Assembly: GCA_963752325.1 (NCBI GenBank)
Contig: CAVVXU010000010.1
Coordinates: 1-64,000, forward strand
DNA length: 64,000 nucleotides
Direction: 5' to 3'
Source: CAVTJL01 sp963752325
GTDB lineage: Bacteria > Pseudomonadota > Alphaproteobacteria > Geminicoccales > Geminicoccaceae
Numbering within the stretch: the first letter of the stretch is position 1; each line of letters starts with the position of its first letter. The notes beneath the pieces are model-generated. The model saw only the letters and a program-made list of their open reading frames with translations, had not been told where the DNA came from and did no database searches. Positions 1 to 8,319 of the stretch are shown piece after piece. A program made the position numbers and the translations under genes.

Positions 1-1368
1 GCCCCGAACTCGCTCGCCGCGCGCGACGTCGCCTACGCCATCCACCCTTACACCAACCTGCGCCAGCACGAGGAGCAGGGGCCGATGGTCATCACCGGCG
101 GCGAGGGCGTATGGGTCACCGACGACGACGGCAAGCGCTACATCGAAGGGCTGGCGGGGCTGTGGTGCACCTCGCTCGGCTTCAGCGAGAAGCGGCTGGC
201 CGAGGCGGCGCGGCGCCAGCTCGAGAAGCTGCCCTACATGCACGTCTTCGCGCATCGCTCGACCGAGCCGGTGATCGAGCTGGCCGAGCGGCTGATGGCG
301 CTGGCCCCGCGCCGCTGGCCAAGGCCTTCTTCGTCAACTCCGGGTCCGAGGCGATCGACACGGCGATCAAGCTCACCTGGTACTACAACAACGCCCGGGC
401 AAGCCCGAGAAGAAGCGGATCATCGGCCGCAGGCGCGCCTATCACGGCATCACGCTGGCGGCGGGACACCTGACCGGCCTGCCCTATGCGCGGGCCGGCT
501 TTGATCTGCCGATGTCCGATCGCTTCTTCCACGTCACGACGCCCTCGCTCTACCGGGACGGGCTGCCGGCGAGACCGAGGACGAGCTCTCGACGAGGCTC
601 GCTGCCGAGGTCGAGACGCTGATCAAGGCGCTGGGCGCCGAGACGGTGGCGGCGTTCGTTGCCGAGCCGGTGATGGGTGCGGGCGGCGTCATCGTCCCGC
701 CCAAGGGCTATTTCGAGAAGATCCAGAAGGTCCTCAAGAAGCACGACGTGCTGATCGTGGCGGACGAGGTCATCAACGGCTTCGGTCGCACCGGCAACAC
801 GTGGGGCTGGAGACCTGCGGCATCAGCCCCGACCTCATGACCTGCGCCAAGCAGCTGTCCTCGGCCTATCTGCCGATCGCGGTCTGCTGATGAGCCAGGC
901 CTTCTACGACGTGATCGCGGACAGAGCGCCAAGCGCGCCACGCTGGGCATGGGCTATACCTATGGCGGCCATCCGGTGGCGGCGGCCGTCGCGGTCGAGA
1001 CGCTCAAGATCTACGAGAGCGACGACATTCTGGGCCATGTGCGCAAGGTCAGCACGCGCTTCATGGCGCGGCTGAACGGGCTGAACGCGCATCCGCTGGT
1101 GGGCGAGGCGCGCGGCGTGGGCCTCATCGGCGGCGTCGAGATCGTCAAGAACAAGGCGACCAAGGAACAGTACCCGGCCTCGGAGAAGGTGGCGGCGCAG
1201 GTGGCCCAGCGCTGCGTCGAGCACGGCCTGATCCTGCGCCCGCTGCCCGGCGAGGTGATCGGCATCTGCCCGCCCTTGATCATCACCGAGGGCGAGATCG
1301 ACCAGCTCTTCGACCGGCTCAAGGCCGCGCTGGACGATGTGAGCGGCGTGGTCGCCAAGGCGGCCTAG
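1..1368 (+). pseudogene. Class III (omega) aminotransferase, 5'-truncated and frameshifted
   Basis: PLP-dependent class III aminotransferase, probably of the omega-amino acid/pyruvate group. The reading frame is already open at base 1, so the N-terminus lies outside the window. Successive frames give recognisable family segments: GLAGLWCTSLGFSE near the start, FFVNSGSEAIDTAIK (PLP phosphate-binding region), VADEVINGFGRTG (the Asp that contacts the pyridine nitrogen), GYTYGGHPVAAA (region following the catalytic Lys), then a normal C-terminal domain ending at the TAG at 1366-1368. Passing between them needs about five single-base shifts, near 315, 400, 565, 810 and 930. The segments are otherwise well conserved, so sequencing indels are a better explanation than old decay. 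The stop codon overlaps that of the convergent gene on the other strand. The substrate cannot be told from what is visible. Confidence 0.85.
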
Positions 1369-2120
1369 GGCTCGAGCGGGCCGGCCCAGCGGAAGGCCCG
1401 CCTCAGCTCCGCTTCCGCGTTCTCCCGGTACCAGCGCCCGTGGGCGATGACGATCCGCTCCGGCGCCATCCGATCATGCGGCGCACGGCCGCGCGCACCT
1501 CCCCGCCCCTGCCGAGGAAGGTCATCCTCAGGTCGAGCGGCATCTTGCCGTCGGATGAAGAGCGCCCGTGGCGCTGCAGAGAAAGCGGAAGACGGGGCTC
1601 TTGATCCGATCGGCCTCGAAGCTCTCGATGAGGTCGGTGAGGATGAGCGTGCCCGAGGCGGTGTGAAAGAAGACGGCCTCGGTGATGTACCAGCCCCGGA
1701 CCAGGAGCTGCTCGACCTGCCCCTGCCAGGCGATCGGCGGCTCCTCGCCCAGGCGGCCGTCGATGCGGACGCCATGGCGTAGCGCCCCGCTCTGGTTGTC
1801 GGGGAGGCCAGCCCAACGCCCCGGATAGCGCCGCTGCCGGCCGGCAGCCACCAATAGTGGATGCGGTTGGGCGCCACGAGGTGCCGCACCGGGCCGAGCG
1901 CGTCGACCGCCGCGGCGAGATCGGCGCCGAGCTCGATCGGCGAGTGGACCCACAGACCACCGTCGGCGAGGCGGACGATCGTCATGCGTGTCGTGAAGGG
2001 CAGCCTCAGGCCCAGCCAGCGAAAGCCGATCACGGGCCCCTCGACGATCCAGATCTCGTGACCGATAGGTTGCAGAGCGCCTTGCGGCTCGTAGGGCTCG
2101 AGCTCCTTCTCGACAGGCAT
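1365..2120 (-). pseudogene. DUF4336-like metallo-hydrolase-fold protein, frameshifted
   Basis: The N-terminal segment (IGHEIWIVEGPVIGF, then TRMTIVRLADGGLWVHSPIE and LVAPNRIHYWW) looks like a DUF4336 protein, a family with a metallo-beta-lactamase-like fold and no established reaction. The frame then changes three times, near 1825, 1560 and 1480. The downstream pieces continue sensibly in the other frames (VEQLLVRGWYITEAVFFH, LILTDLIESFEADRI, DLRMTFLGRGGEVRAAVRR, ending ERIVIAHGRWYREN). The total length of about 250 residues is normal for the family, so no large part is missing and base-calling indels are likely. The stop codon overlaps the stop of the aminotransferase. The family assignment is from memory of conserved phrases and is moderately sure. 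Confidence 0.65.
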
Positions 2121-2216
2121 GGCTCAGCACTCCCGGGCTCGCATGGACTATGCCCAAGCGGCCAGCTAGAGCATAGGGTGGGCCGGCCCGTCACCCAGAG
2201 AGCGCCGGCTTTCGCC

Positions 2217-3713
2217 TCATCGTGAGCAGAGCTCGGGGATCGGGCGGCCTTCGACATTGTCGAGGCACGCTCCCAGCAGGTGTGCCACCGTCGGGCCGAG
2301 GTCGGTGATCGAAGCGTGGAAGCCGGGCCGGCCGGCAGCGAACGGGCCGGCGGCGAGACAGAACCCATTGGCGAGGTGGTTGCCGGTCCGGAAGTTGGCC
2401 GACCGGGCGCGCATCGCTCCCAGCAGCGGCGAGCGGGCGGCGGCGATCGGGGCCTCGCGGTTCCAGACCACCAGGAGGTCGGGCAGAAGCTCCCGATTGT
2501 CTCCATCATAGAGCCGGGCCGTCCGCAGCACCTCCTGCACCACGGGGCCGCCGGTGCCCGGATTGACGAGCTGCAGCAGCTCCCGGGTGAGGTCGGCGAG
2601 GAGGGACTCGGCCTCATGGCCGGGCTCCACGATGCCGGCCGGCTCGCGGCCCTTGATGTTGAGGCGCACCGCACCGCTGATCTCGTTGTGCTCGAGCTGG
2701 AAGGCGCGGCGATACCGGTGGACCAGCGCCAGCCTGGGCGGCCGCCGCGTCAGCGGCCGGCGGACGCGGCGCTCGAGCGTGTAGATCGCCCCGTCGCGGA
2801 GCGCGCTCCAGGAGCGCCTGGGCCACAAGCGATCCTCGAGCGATCTCAGGACATCGTCCAGGATGTGCTCGCCGGTATAGTTCGGCCCCATGTCGAGATC
2901 GCTGAAGACGAGCAGGCTCGTCTCCGGGGACAGCCGTGCCCGCAGCCTGCCGATCGCCCCATCGAGCGCCTGGTAGACGCGCAAGAGCGGATCGGCGAGC
3001 CGCCGGGCCAGCGCCGCCCTGTAGGCCGGGTGTGCTGGATCGACCAGATGCCAGCACTGGTGGCCCGCGCAATGCGCCTCCTTGAAGACGAGCAGGAAAA
3101 GGTCCCACGCCTCCTGCTCCAGCAGCTCCATGGCCAGGCTGGTCTTCTGCTCGATGCTCTCGAGCAGGTGATCGAGAAAGGTCTCGAGCCTGTCCTCCGC
3201 GAGGCTGTCGAGGCGGCAAAGCCAGTCCTTCGTCCCCGGGCGGTCGGTCCGGTCGTCGCCGTAGCGCTCGATGACGCGCGGTGCCAGATCGGCCGGGACG
3301 CTGCGCGTGACGCCGTCCCGGCCATGAACCCGCCAGTCGGTCAGGTGCAGCCCGTTGATCTGCGGGCTCAGCGGCGCCTTGGGCACGTCGAGGACGGCCG
3401 TGCGCAGCCCCTGCCGCCCGAGCGCGTTCCAGAAGGGCTCGCGCCTCAGATGGTCGTCCTGAACGAAGGGGTACTCGTAGGACCCCGGCCGGATGGAGCG
3501 GAAGTAGAAGCGGCCGTGCGCCCCTGGTGCCGTGCACGTGGAGAACGAGGCCCAGGTGGCATCGTCGCCGAGCCCAGGCGGGCTCGTCAGCAGACCCCAG
3601 GCAGCCTGCCGGCGCAGCTCCTCGAGATGAGGCAGATGGCCCGAGGCCATCCAGCGTCGGACGAGGGTGACACTCGCCGAATCGAGACCGAGGAGGACCA
3701 CTCTCGCTGGCAT
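2217..3713 (-). CDS. Alkaline phosphatase-superfamily phosphodiesterase/phosphohydrolase
   Basis: Intact 498-residue protein of the type I phosphodiesterase/AlkP superfamily, similar in style to predicted AlkP-superfamily phosphohydrolases/phosphomutases. It opens with VVLLGLDSAS, where Asp11 is the likely first metal ligand. GDDATWASF follows at about residues 49-57, and Thr53 is in the usual nucleophile position. A second metal-site motif, VFSDLDMGPNY, lies near residue 270. No signal peptide is evident, so it is probably cytoplasmic. The substrate is unknown; the family covers nucleotide pyrophosphates, phosphonates and sugar phosphates. It is one of the few left-end genes with a single uninterrupted frame. 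A long antiparallel open frame over the same bases is a codon-bias shadow. Confidence 0.75.
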   Translation of the reverse strand: MPARVVLLGLDSASVTLVRRWMASGHLPHLEELRRQAAWGLLTSPPGLGDDATWASFSTCTAPGAHGRFYFRSIRPGSYEYPFVQDDHLRREPFWNALGRQGLRTAVLDVPKAPLSPQINGLHLTDWRVHGRDGVTRSVPADLAPRVIERYGDDRTDRPGTKDWLCRLDSLAEDRLETFLDHLLESIEQKTSLAMELLEQEAWDLFLLVFKEAHCAGHQCWHLVDPAHPAYRAALARRLADPLLRVYQALDGAIGRLRARLSPETSLLVFSDLDMGPNYTGEHILDDVLRSLEDRLWPRRSWSALRDGAIYTLERRVRRPLTRRPPRLALVHRYRRAFQLEHNEISGAVRLNIKGREPAGIVEPGHEAESLLADLTRELLQLVNPGTGGPVVQEVLRTARLYDGDNRELLPDLLVVWNREAPIAAARSPLLGAMRARSANFRTGNHLANGFCLAAGPFAAGRPGFHASITDLGPTVAHLLGACLDNVEGRPIPELCSR

Positions 3714-3720
3714 CGGCGGC

Positions 3721-3831
3721 CTATCTCGGCTCCAGCAGGATCTTGCCCTCGTGACCGCATGCGAGGACGACGTTGGCCGCGTCCAAGAGACGATCGCCGG
3801 CGGCGCACCGGGCTCGGGCGGCGCGGCTCAC
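3721..3831 (-). other. Short open frame upstream of the AlkP-family gene, unrecognised
   Basis: A 36-codon frame starting GTG and ending VVLACGHEGKILLEPR stops 7 bases before the AlkP-family start. The ending has the look of a real protein C-terminus, perhaps the tail of a frameshifted or truncated upstream gene in the same operon, but I cannot identify the family and find no convincing continuation toward 3960. It may equally be chance coding bias in GC-rich DNA. It is listed because it fills an otherwise unexplained gap before the divergent gltS gene. Confidence 0.2.
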
Positions 3832-3975
3832 GGAGCAAGGGTGCCGCGTGACGCAAGGATGGTCAACCCGAGGCCGCCCGGACGGCCGAGCCGCGATTGA
3901 CCGCCCTGCCGCCGGGGGGCATGGTCCTCGCAGGACGGAGGCAGACAGGGGAGAACCGGCTCAAGCCCGGCCCGC

Positions 3976-5193
3976 ATGACCATCGCCGACAGCCTCATCA
4001 GCCTCGACGCCCTGCCCTCCCTGCTCGCTGCCTGTCTGGTGTTGCTGCTCGGCACCTACCTCAGCCAGCGCGTGCCGCTGCTGGCCCACTACAGCATCCC
4101 GAGCCCGGTCATCGGCGGCATCCTCTTCGCCATCGTAGCCGCCGTGCTGCTCCGCACGACCGGGCATCGCATCGCCCTGGCGAGCGAGGCGCGGTCCGAC
4201 CTCCTGTTGCTGTTCTTTGCCTGCCTCGGGCTCACCTCCGATCTGCGACGGCTGATGCGCGGCGGCCCGCGGCTGTTGCGCTTCATCGTGGCGCTGATCC
4301 CGTTCCTGCTGGTGCAGAACGCGCTGGGCGTGCTGATGGCGTCGCTGCTCGGCCTGCATCCGTTCCTGGGCCTCGTCGCGGGCTCGATCACGCTGGTCGG
4401 CGGGCACGGCACCGGTGCCGCCTATGTCAACAGATTCGGCGAGGCCAGCGCCATTCCCGGGATCATGGCCCTGGCCATGACCTCGGCGACGCTGGGCCTC
4501 GTGCTGGGTGGGATCATCGGCGGCCCCGTGGCGGAGCGGCTGATCCGGCGGTTCGATCTTTCGCCTCGTCCTGGGCACGACCCGGACGGCGACGTGATCA
4601 TGGGCCCCGCGGAGACGCCGGTGACGACCATGCCGCTGGTCGGCTCGCTGACCTTGGCGCTGATCGCGGTGCTGGTCGGTGCGTGGCTGGCCGAGCTGCT
4701 CGCCGGGGCGCCCGTCGCCGTGCCCGATTTCCTGCTGAGCCTGCTGGCCGGGCTGGTGCTGAGCAACCTCGGCGGCCTGGTCGGTCTGCGCCTGCACAAT
4801 GCGGCGACGGATCTGATCGGGTCGGTTTGCCTGTCGCTGTTCCTGGCCTGGACGATGATGGCGCTCGACCTCGGCAGCGTCTTCGGCATGGCGGGGCCGC
4901 TCTTGATCATCCTCCTGGCGCAGATGGTCCTGGTGGCGCTCTGGGCGTCCCTGATCACGTTCCGCGTGGTCGGCCGGGACTATGAGAGCGCGGTGATGGC
5001 GGGAGCCTTCTGCGGCTTCGCCATGGGCGCGACGGCGACCGCCATCGCCAACATGCAGGCCCTGGCCCGCCGTCACGGCCCGGCACCCCAGTCCTTCCTC
5101 ATCGTCCCGATCGTCGGCGCCTTCTTCGTCGACATCATCAACGTCGTCGTGCTGACGCTCTTTTTGTCACTTCACATCATGGGCTTCGGCTAG
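3976..5193 (+). CDS. gltS: Sodium/glutamate symporter GltS
   Basis: Intact 405-residue inner-membrane Na+/glutamate symporter. The protein is almost wholly hydrophobic, with about ten membrane spans. Family phrases include IPSPVIGGILFA near residue 40, LLFFACLGLTSDLR near 78, and ITLVGGHGTGAA near 137, the glycine-rich re-entrant loop of GltS. The loop recurs in the second half (GAFCGFAMGATATAIANM near 343), as expected for the inverted-repeat architecture of the family. Length matches the usual 400 or so residues. The start ATG follows a GC-rich leader without a strong Shine-Dalgarno sequence. The gene stands alone, divergent from the AlkP-family gene. Glutamate is the best guess for substrate by family; related anions are possible. 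Confidence 0.92.
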   Translation: MTIADSLISLDALPSLLAACLVLLLGTYLSQRVPLLAHYSIPSPVIGGILFAIVAAVLLRTTGHRIALASEARSDLLLLFFACLGLTSDLRRLMRGGPRLLRFIVALIPFLLVQNALGVLMASLLGLHPFLGLVAGSITLVGGHGTGAAYVNRFGEASAIPGIMALAMTSATLGLVLGGIIGGPVAERLIRRFDLSPRPGHDPDGDVIMGPAETPVTTMPLVGSLTLALIAVLVGAWLAELLAGAPVAVPDFLLSLLAGLVLSNLGGLVGLRLHNAATDLIGSVCLSLFLAWTMMALDLGSVFGMAGPLLIILLAQMVLVALWASLITFRVVGRDYESAVMAGAFCGFAMGATATAIANMQALARRHGPAPQSFLIVPIVGAFFVDIINVVVLTLFLSLHIMGFG

Positions 5194-5364
5194 CGGGCGC
5201 GGCCTTCGGGCACCGCCCGTCGGCGCACGAGCGCCTCTGCGTTGCTGCGGATCAGGCCCGGACGTGCCAAGCTCGGCGGCGCCGCGGTGCCGACCCGCGG
5301 TGCCGCCGCGTCGCCGGCGTGGGCGCGCCGGCGTTTTCCAGGACCTCAGGGAGGCCTAGTCGTC

Positions 5365-5577
5365 TTGCAATACAGCCCCTGGTTCGAGCCGCTCTGGCGC
5401 CGCGTTCTCGTCACAGCCTTCTGCTGCCTCTGGGTGCTCTTCGAGCTTTGGTACCAGCCGCACGGCATGTGGCTGTGGGTGGCGCTGGGGCTTCTCGCCT
5501 ACGGCGCCTTCGAGTTCTTTTTCTCGGGCCGCTACGGCAAGGGCGGCCCGCCCGCCACGGGCAGCGGGCCGGCCTGA
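5365..5577 (+). CDS. Small membrane protein, hypothetical
   Basis: About 70 residues starting at a TTG codon (QYSPWFEPLWRRV follows), chosen because GGGAGG sits ten bases upstream; the upstream extension to 5242 is low-complexity and unlikely to be translated. Two hydrophobic stretches (LVTAFCCLWVLFELW and MWLWVALGLLAYGAF) suggest a two-span inner-membrane protein with a short Gly/Pro-rich tail. I do not recognise a named family. Its neighbours, gltS upstream and a lipoprotein gene on the opposite strand just downstream, give no functional hint. Confidence 0.55.
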   Translation: MQYSPWFEPLWRRVLVTAFCCLWVLFELWYQPHGMWLWVALGLLAYGAFEFFFSGRYGKGGPPATGSGPA

Positions 5578-5584
5578 CCGGGCG

Positions 5585-6130
5585 TCAGCGGGTGCAGGAG
5601 ATCACGGGCGGGTTCTCGACATCGACGGGCCGGATCACGAGCTCGTGCCGGCTGAGGCGCAGCACGTTCGATTGATGCGGGGTCATCGCCTCGCTCGAGC
5701 TGTTGACGATCGACGAGGCGAAGCTGGTGATGGCGCCCATGATGGCGTTGCCGTCGGCCGGCTTCGCCTCGGTGTGCAGGCTGGTCATGACGATATCCTC
5801 GCCCTGGACCTCCCAGTTGCCGGTCGAGGAGACGATCATCTCGCCCGTGCCCAGAGGGCTCCCCTCCGCCTGCGCCGGGGCCGTGCGGCCGTTCGAGAGC
5901 AGCGAGCCGTCGGCCTTGAACTCGATCGTCGACGTCGGGGGCTGGGGGACGCCCTCCGGCGGATTGAGCTCATGGCACTGCCAGGTGCCGATCACGAGCT
6001 TCGGGTCGACCGTGCCGACCGCGTCGGCGACGTCGACCGGCGGACGCTTGATGCTCGACGTGCCGCCGCCGGCGGCACAGGCCGCAACGAGCAGACAGGG
6101 CCAGAGAAGGACGAGGCGACCGCTTTTCAT
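5585..6130 (-). CDS. Putative lipoprotein (paralogue of the adjacent lipoprotein)
   Basis: 181-residue exported lipoprotein. The N-terminus MKSGRLVLLWPCLLVAAC is a type II signal peptide with the lipobox LVAAC, so the mature protein should start at that Cys as a lipid-anchored envelope protein. Its core (VGTVDPKLVIGTWQCHEL, STIEFKADGSLL, then a C-terminal PPVISCTR) repeats the layout of the lipoprotein encoded immediately upstream on the same strand. They are therefore tandem paralogues with a conserved Trp-Gln/Ala-Cys early and a Cys near the end, possibly a disulfide. The start at 6130 was chosen because it yields the signal peptide; the longer frame to 6292 adds a non-secretory leader. Function unknown. 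Confidence 0.7.
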   Translation of the reverse strand: MKSGRLVLLWPCLLVAACAAGGGTSSIKRPPVDVADAVGTVDPKLVIGTWQCHELNPPEGVPQPPTSTIEFKADGSLLSNGRTAPAQAEGSPLGTGEMIVSSTGNWEVQGEDIVMTSLHTEAKPADGNAIMGAITSFASSIVNSSSEAMTPHQSNVLRLSRHELVIRPVDVENPPVISCTR

Positions 6131-6305
6131 GTTCGTTCCCGTTGGGACAATTCCCGCGCCACGAGGCATGGGCGACCCGTAACGGCGGCACAAGCGGCTC
6201 GTCGGGCGCATGCGCGTTGCGCCCGTCGCCGCGATCACCCTGATGTGCCCCCGGTACCGCGAGGCGCTGCCGTCCTCGGCGCGATAGCTCAAGAATGGCT
6301 GGTGG

Positions 6306-6812
6306 TCAGGCGGGATCGCCGGCCGGCAGGCGGCGACAGGTCACCACCGGCGACCAGTCTTGGTTGACGTTGCGGAAGACGAGGCGCTGGCGGTCGAGAT
6401 CGAGAACGTTCAGCGTGCGCGGGGCCGCCCGCAACGGCGGGCCGTCCCCGACCAGCTCGGCGAGCCGGCTGCCCAGCCCCTCGTCACTGCCCGCAACCGG
6501 GTGCAGGTCGGTCGTCTGGACATAGCCATTAATGATCTGCCATTCGCCGCCGATCCTGTCCCGAGCCCGGCTCGCCTCCAACGAGCCTTTGGGCAGAAGC
6601 CCTCGAACCAGCCCGTGATCGGCCTTCAGCTCGACCAGCCGCTCCTGGCTCGACGGTGGATCGAGGTCCTTGCAGGCCCAATTCCCGACGAGCAGGGCCG
6701 GATCGATCTCGCCCACATGGTCGGGATAGGCGCCCACCGTGGAGGGCGGCGCGGCGCAGCCGGCGACGAGCAGGCCCAGCGCCAGGACGCGGAGGGCGCG
6801 GCCTCGCATCAT
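6306..6812 (-). CDS. Putative lipoprotein, translationally coupled to ridA
   Basis: 168-residue lipoprotein with signal peptide MMRGRALRVLALGLLVAGC and lipobox VAGC. The core matches its downstream neighbour: VGEIDPALLVGNWACKDL and a C-terminal SPVVTCRR, with the paired Cys kept. Two ATG codons are adjacent at 6812 and 6809. The first overlaps the ridA stop codon as ATGA, and a GAGGTGGG sequence lies just upstream, so translation is probably coupled to ridA. A gap of about 175 bases separates it from the second lipoprotein gene. No function is known. Tandem duplication is seen directly; an envelope-stress role would be guesswork. Confidence 0.7.
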   Translation of the reverse strand: MMRGRALRVLALGLLVAGCAAPPSTVGAYPDHVGEIDPALLVGNWACKDLDPPSSQERLVELKADHGLVRGLLPKGSLEASRARDRIGGEWQIINGYVQTTDLHPVAGSDEGLGSRLAELVGDGPPLRAAPRTLNVLDLDRQRLVFRNVNQDWSPVVTCRRLPAGDPA

Positions 6813-7288
6813 CCCACCTCGACGATGCACTCGATCTCGACGGTGATGTTGGAGGGCAGGCTGCCCATGCCGACGGCCGAGCGAGCATGACGGCCCTTGT
6901 CGCCGAACACCTCGACGAAGAGGTCGGAGCAGCCGTTGATGACCTTGGGCTGATCCTCGAACTCGGGCACCGCGTTGACCATGCCCAGGACCTTGACGAT
7001 GCGCACGACCCGGTCGAGGTCGCCCAGCTCGTCCTTCATGACGGCGATGAGGTTGAGGCCCACGAGACGCGCGTGCTTGTAGGCCTCCTCGACGACGACG
7101 TCCCGGCCGACCTTGCCGCGGCCCGTGCCACCGTCGCCATAGGACGGCCCCTTGCCGGAAAGAAAAAGCAGATTGCCGGTGCGGACGGCGTTCACGTAGT
7201 TCGCGACCGGGCTCGAGACCGGCGGCAGCTCGATGCCCAGCTCCTCGAGATGCTTCTCGATCTGCATGGCGCGCTTCTCTCCCATCAT
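6809..7288 (-). CDS. ridA: RidA/YjgF family protein
   Basis: 159-residue member of the Rid (YjgF/YER057c) family, the enamine/imine deaminases that clear reactive 2-aminoacrylate-type intermediates of PLP enzymes. The sequence shows the family fold: an N-terminal ligand-side strand (NYVNAVRTGNLLFLSGKGP), the central GRDVVVEEAYKHARLVGLN, and the C-terminal ARSAVGMGSLPSNITVEIE, where the Arg and Glu of archetypal RidA would lie. It is somewhat longer than the roughly 130-residue archetype, matching the longer atypical Rid subgroup, so deaminase activity is likely but not certain. ATG codons at 7288, 7285 and 7267 are all possible starts. It heads a probable three-gene unit with the two lipoproteins. 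Confidence 0.85.
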   Translation of the reverse strand: MMGEKRAMQIEKHLEELGIELPPVSSPVANYVNAVRTGNLLFLSGKGPSYGDGGTGRGKVGRDVVVEEAYKHARLVGLNLIAVMKDELGDLDRVVRIVKVLGMVNAVPEFEDQPKVINGCSDLFVEVFGDKGRHARSAVGMGSLPSNITVEIECIVEVG

Positions 7289-7420
7289 CGCCGCCGACGC
7301 GGCCTGCCCAAGGGCCGCCTATCCCACGCGCGGCGCAGGCGATCAAGAAGGCGTGGGCCCTGGCGCGATCGGGCCGCGCTCGCTTGACAGCGAGGAAGCG
7401 GCATCCGTTCTTTTGTCCAT

Positions 7421-8314
7421 GTGTCGGACCCTGTCCATGCCGCCAGCCAACCCGCCGAGGCGGCGGCTCCCGTGAGCGGCGCGGTGCTCGCGGCCGAGCC
7501 CTTGATCCGGCTCGGCTGCTTCGCCGGCGTGCTGGCGCTGATGGCGCTGTGGGAGATTCTGGCGCCACGGCGCCGGCAGGCGGTCGGGCGGCTGCGGCGC
7601 TGGCCCGGCAATATCGGCATCGTCATCGCCGATACCCTGATCGTCCGCCTGCTCTTTCCGACCGCGGCGGTGGGCGTGGCGCTTTTGGGCGAGGCGCGCG
7701 GCTGGGGCCTTTTGAACAATCTCCAGCTGCCGGGCTGGCTGGCGGTGCTGGCGACGATCCTCGCCCTCGACCTCGCGATCTATCTGCAGCACGTGCTGTT
7801 CCATGCCGTGCCGGCGCTGTGGCGGCTGCACCGCATGCACCATGCCGACCTCGAGATCGACGTCACGACCGGCATCCGCTTTCACCCGGTCGAGATCGTG
7901 CTCTCGATGCTCATCAAGATCGGCGCGGTTGCGGCGCTCGGGGCGCCGGCCGTGGGCGTGCTGCTGTTCGAGGTGATCCTCAACGCCACCTCGATGTTCA
8001 ACCACGGCAACGTGCTGCTGCCGGCACCGCTCGACCGGGCGATCCGCCGCCTCCTGGTGACGCCCGACATGCACCGGGTGCACCATTCGATCGTGCCGGC
8101 CGAGACCAACAGCAATTTCGGCTTCAACCTCTCCTTGTGGGACAGGCTCTTCGGCACCTACCGGCCGCAGCCGGCAGCGGGTCATCTGGGCATGACGATC
8201 GGCATCGAGAGCTTTCGCGACCCCGGCGAGCTGCGCCTCGACAAGATGCTGCTGCAGCCGCTGCGCGGCGATGTCGGCCCCTACCCGATGGGGCGTCGCC
8301 ACCATTTACCCTAA
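7421..8314 (+). CDS. Sterol desaturase/fatty acid hydroxylase family protein (island target gene)
   Basis: 297-residue integral-membrane di-iron oxygenase of the fatty acid hydroxylase superfamily. Histidine clusters are visible in order: QHVLFH near residue 125, LHRMHHADLE near 137, FNHGN near 192, and HRVHHS near 217, with several membrane spans between. The start is GTG. Its 3' end contains the 18-bp direct repeat at 8278-8295, which recurs at 56792-56809. The last eleven residues here are PYPMGRRHHLP, whereas the right-hand copy reads PYPMGRREEQP followed by a stop. The present C-terminus is therefore inferred to be supplied by the inserted island, replacing the original one without changing length. 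The exact substrate is unknown. Confidence 0.85.
   Translation: MSDPVHAASQPAEAAAPVSGAVLAAEPLIRLGCFAGVLALMALWEILAPRRRQAVGRLRRWPGNIGIVIADTLIVRLLFPTAAVGVALLGEARGWGLLNNLQLPGWLAVLATILALDLAIYLQHVLFHAVPALWRLHRMHHADLEIDVTTGIRFHPVEIVLSMLIKIGAVAALGAPAVGVLLFEVILNATSMFNHGNVLLPAPLDRAIRRLLVTPDMHRVHHSIVPAETNSNFGFNLSLWDRLFGTYRPQPAAGHLGMTIGIESFRDPGELRLDKMLLQPLRGDVGPYPMGRRHHLP
8278..8295 (+). repeat. attL: left direct repeat of the genomic island
   Basis: CCCCTACCCGATGGGGCG, identical to 56792-56809. After a single mismatch the next two bases also agree. It lies in the last codons of the desaturase gene and 25 bases from the integrase stop codon, which is the arrangement expected of an attachment site used by a tyrosine recombinase. 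The core contains an imperfect CCCC/GGGG dyad (CCCC TACCCGAT GGGG), also typical of recombinase core sites. Confidence 0.75.
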
Positions 8315-8319
8315 GAAGG

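Noticed and set aside
5194..5241. GGGCG/CGCCC stem after gltS as a terminator
   Set aside because: The stem is short and not followed by a T run. GC-rich DNA gives many such stems.
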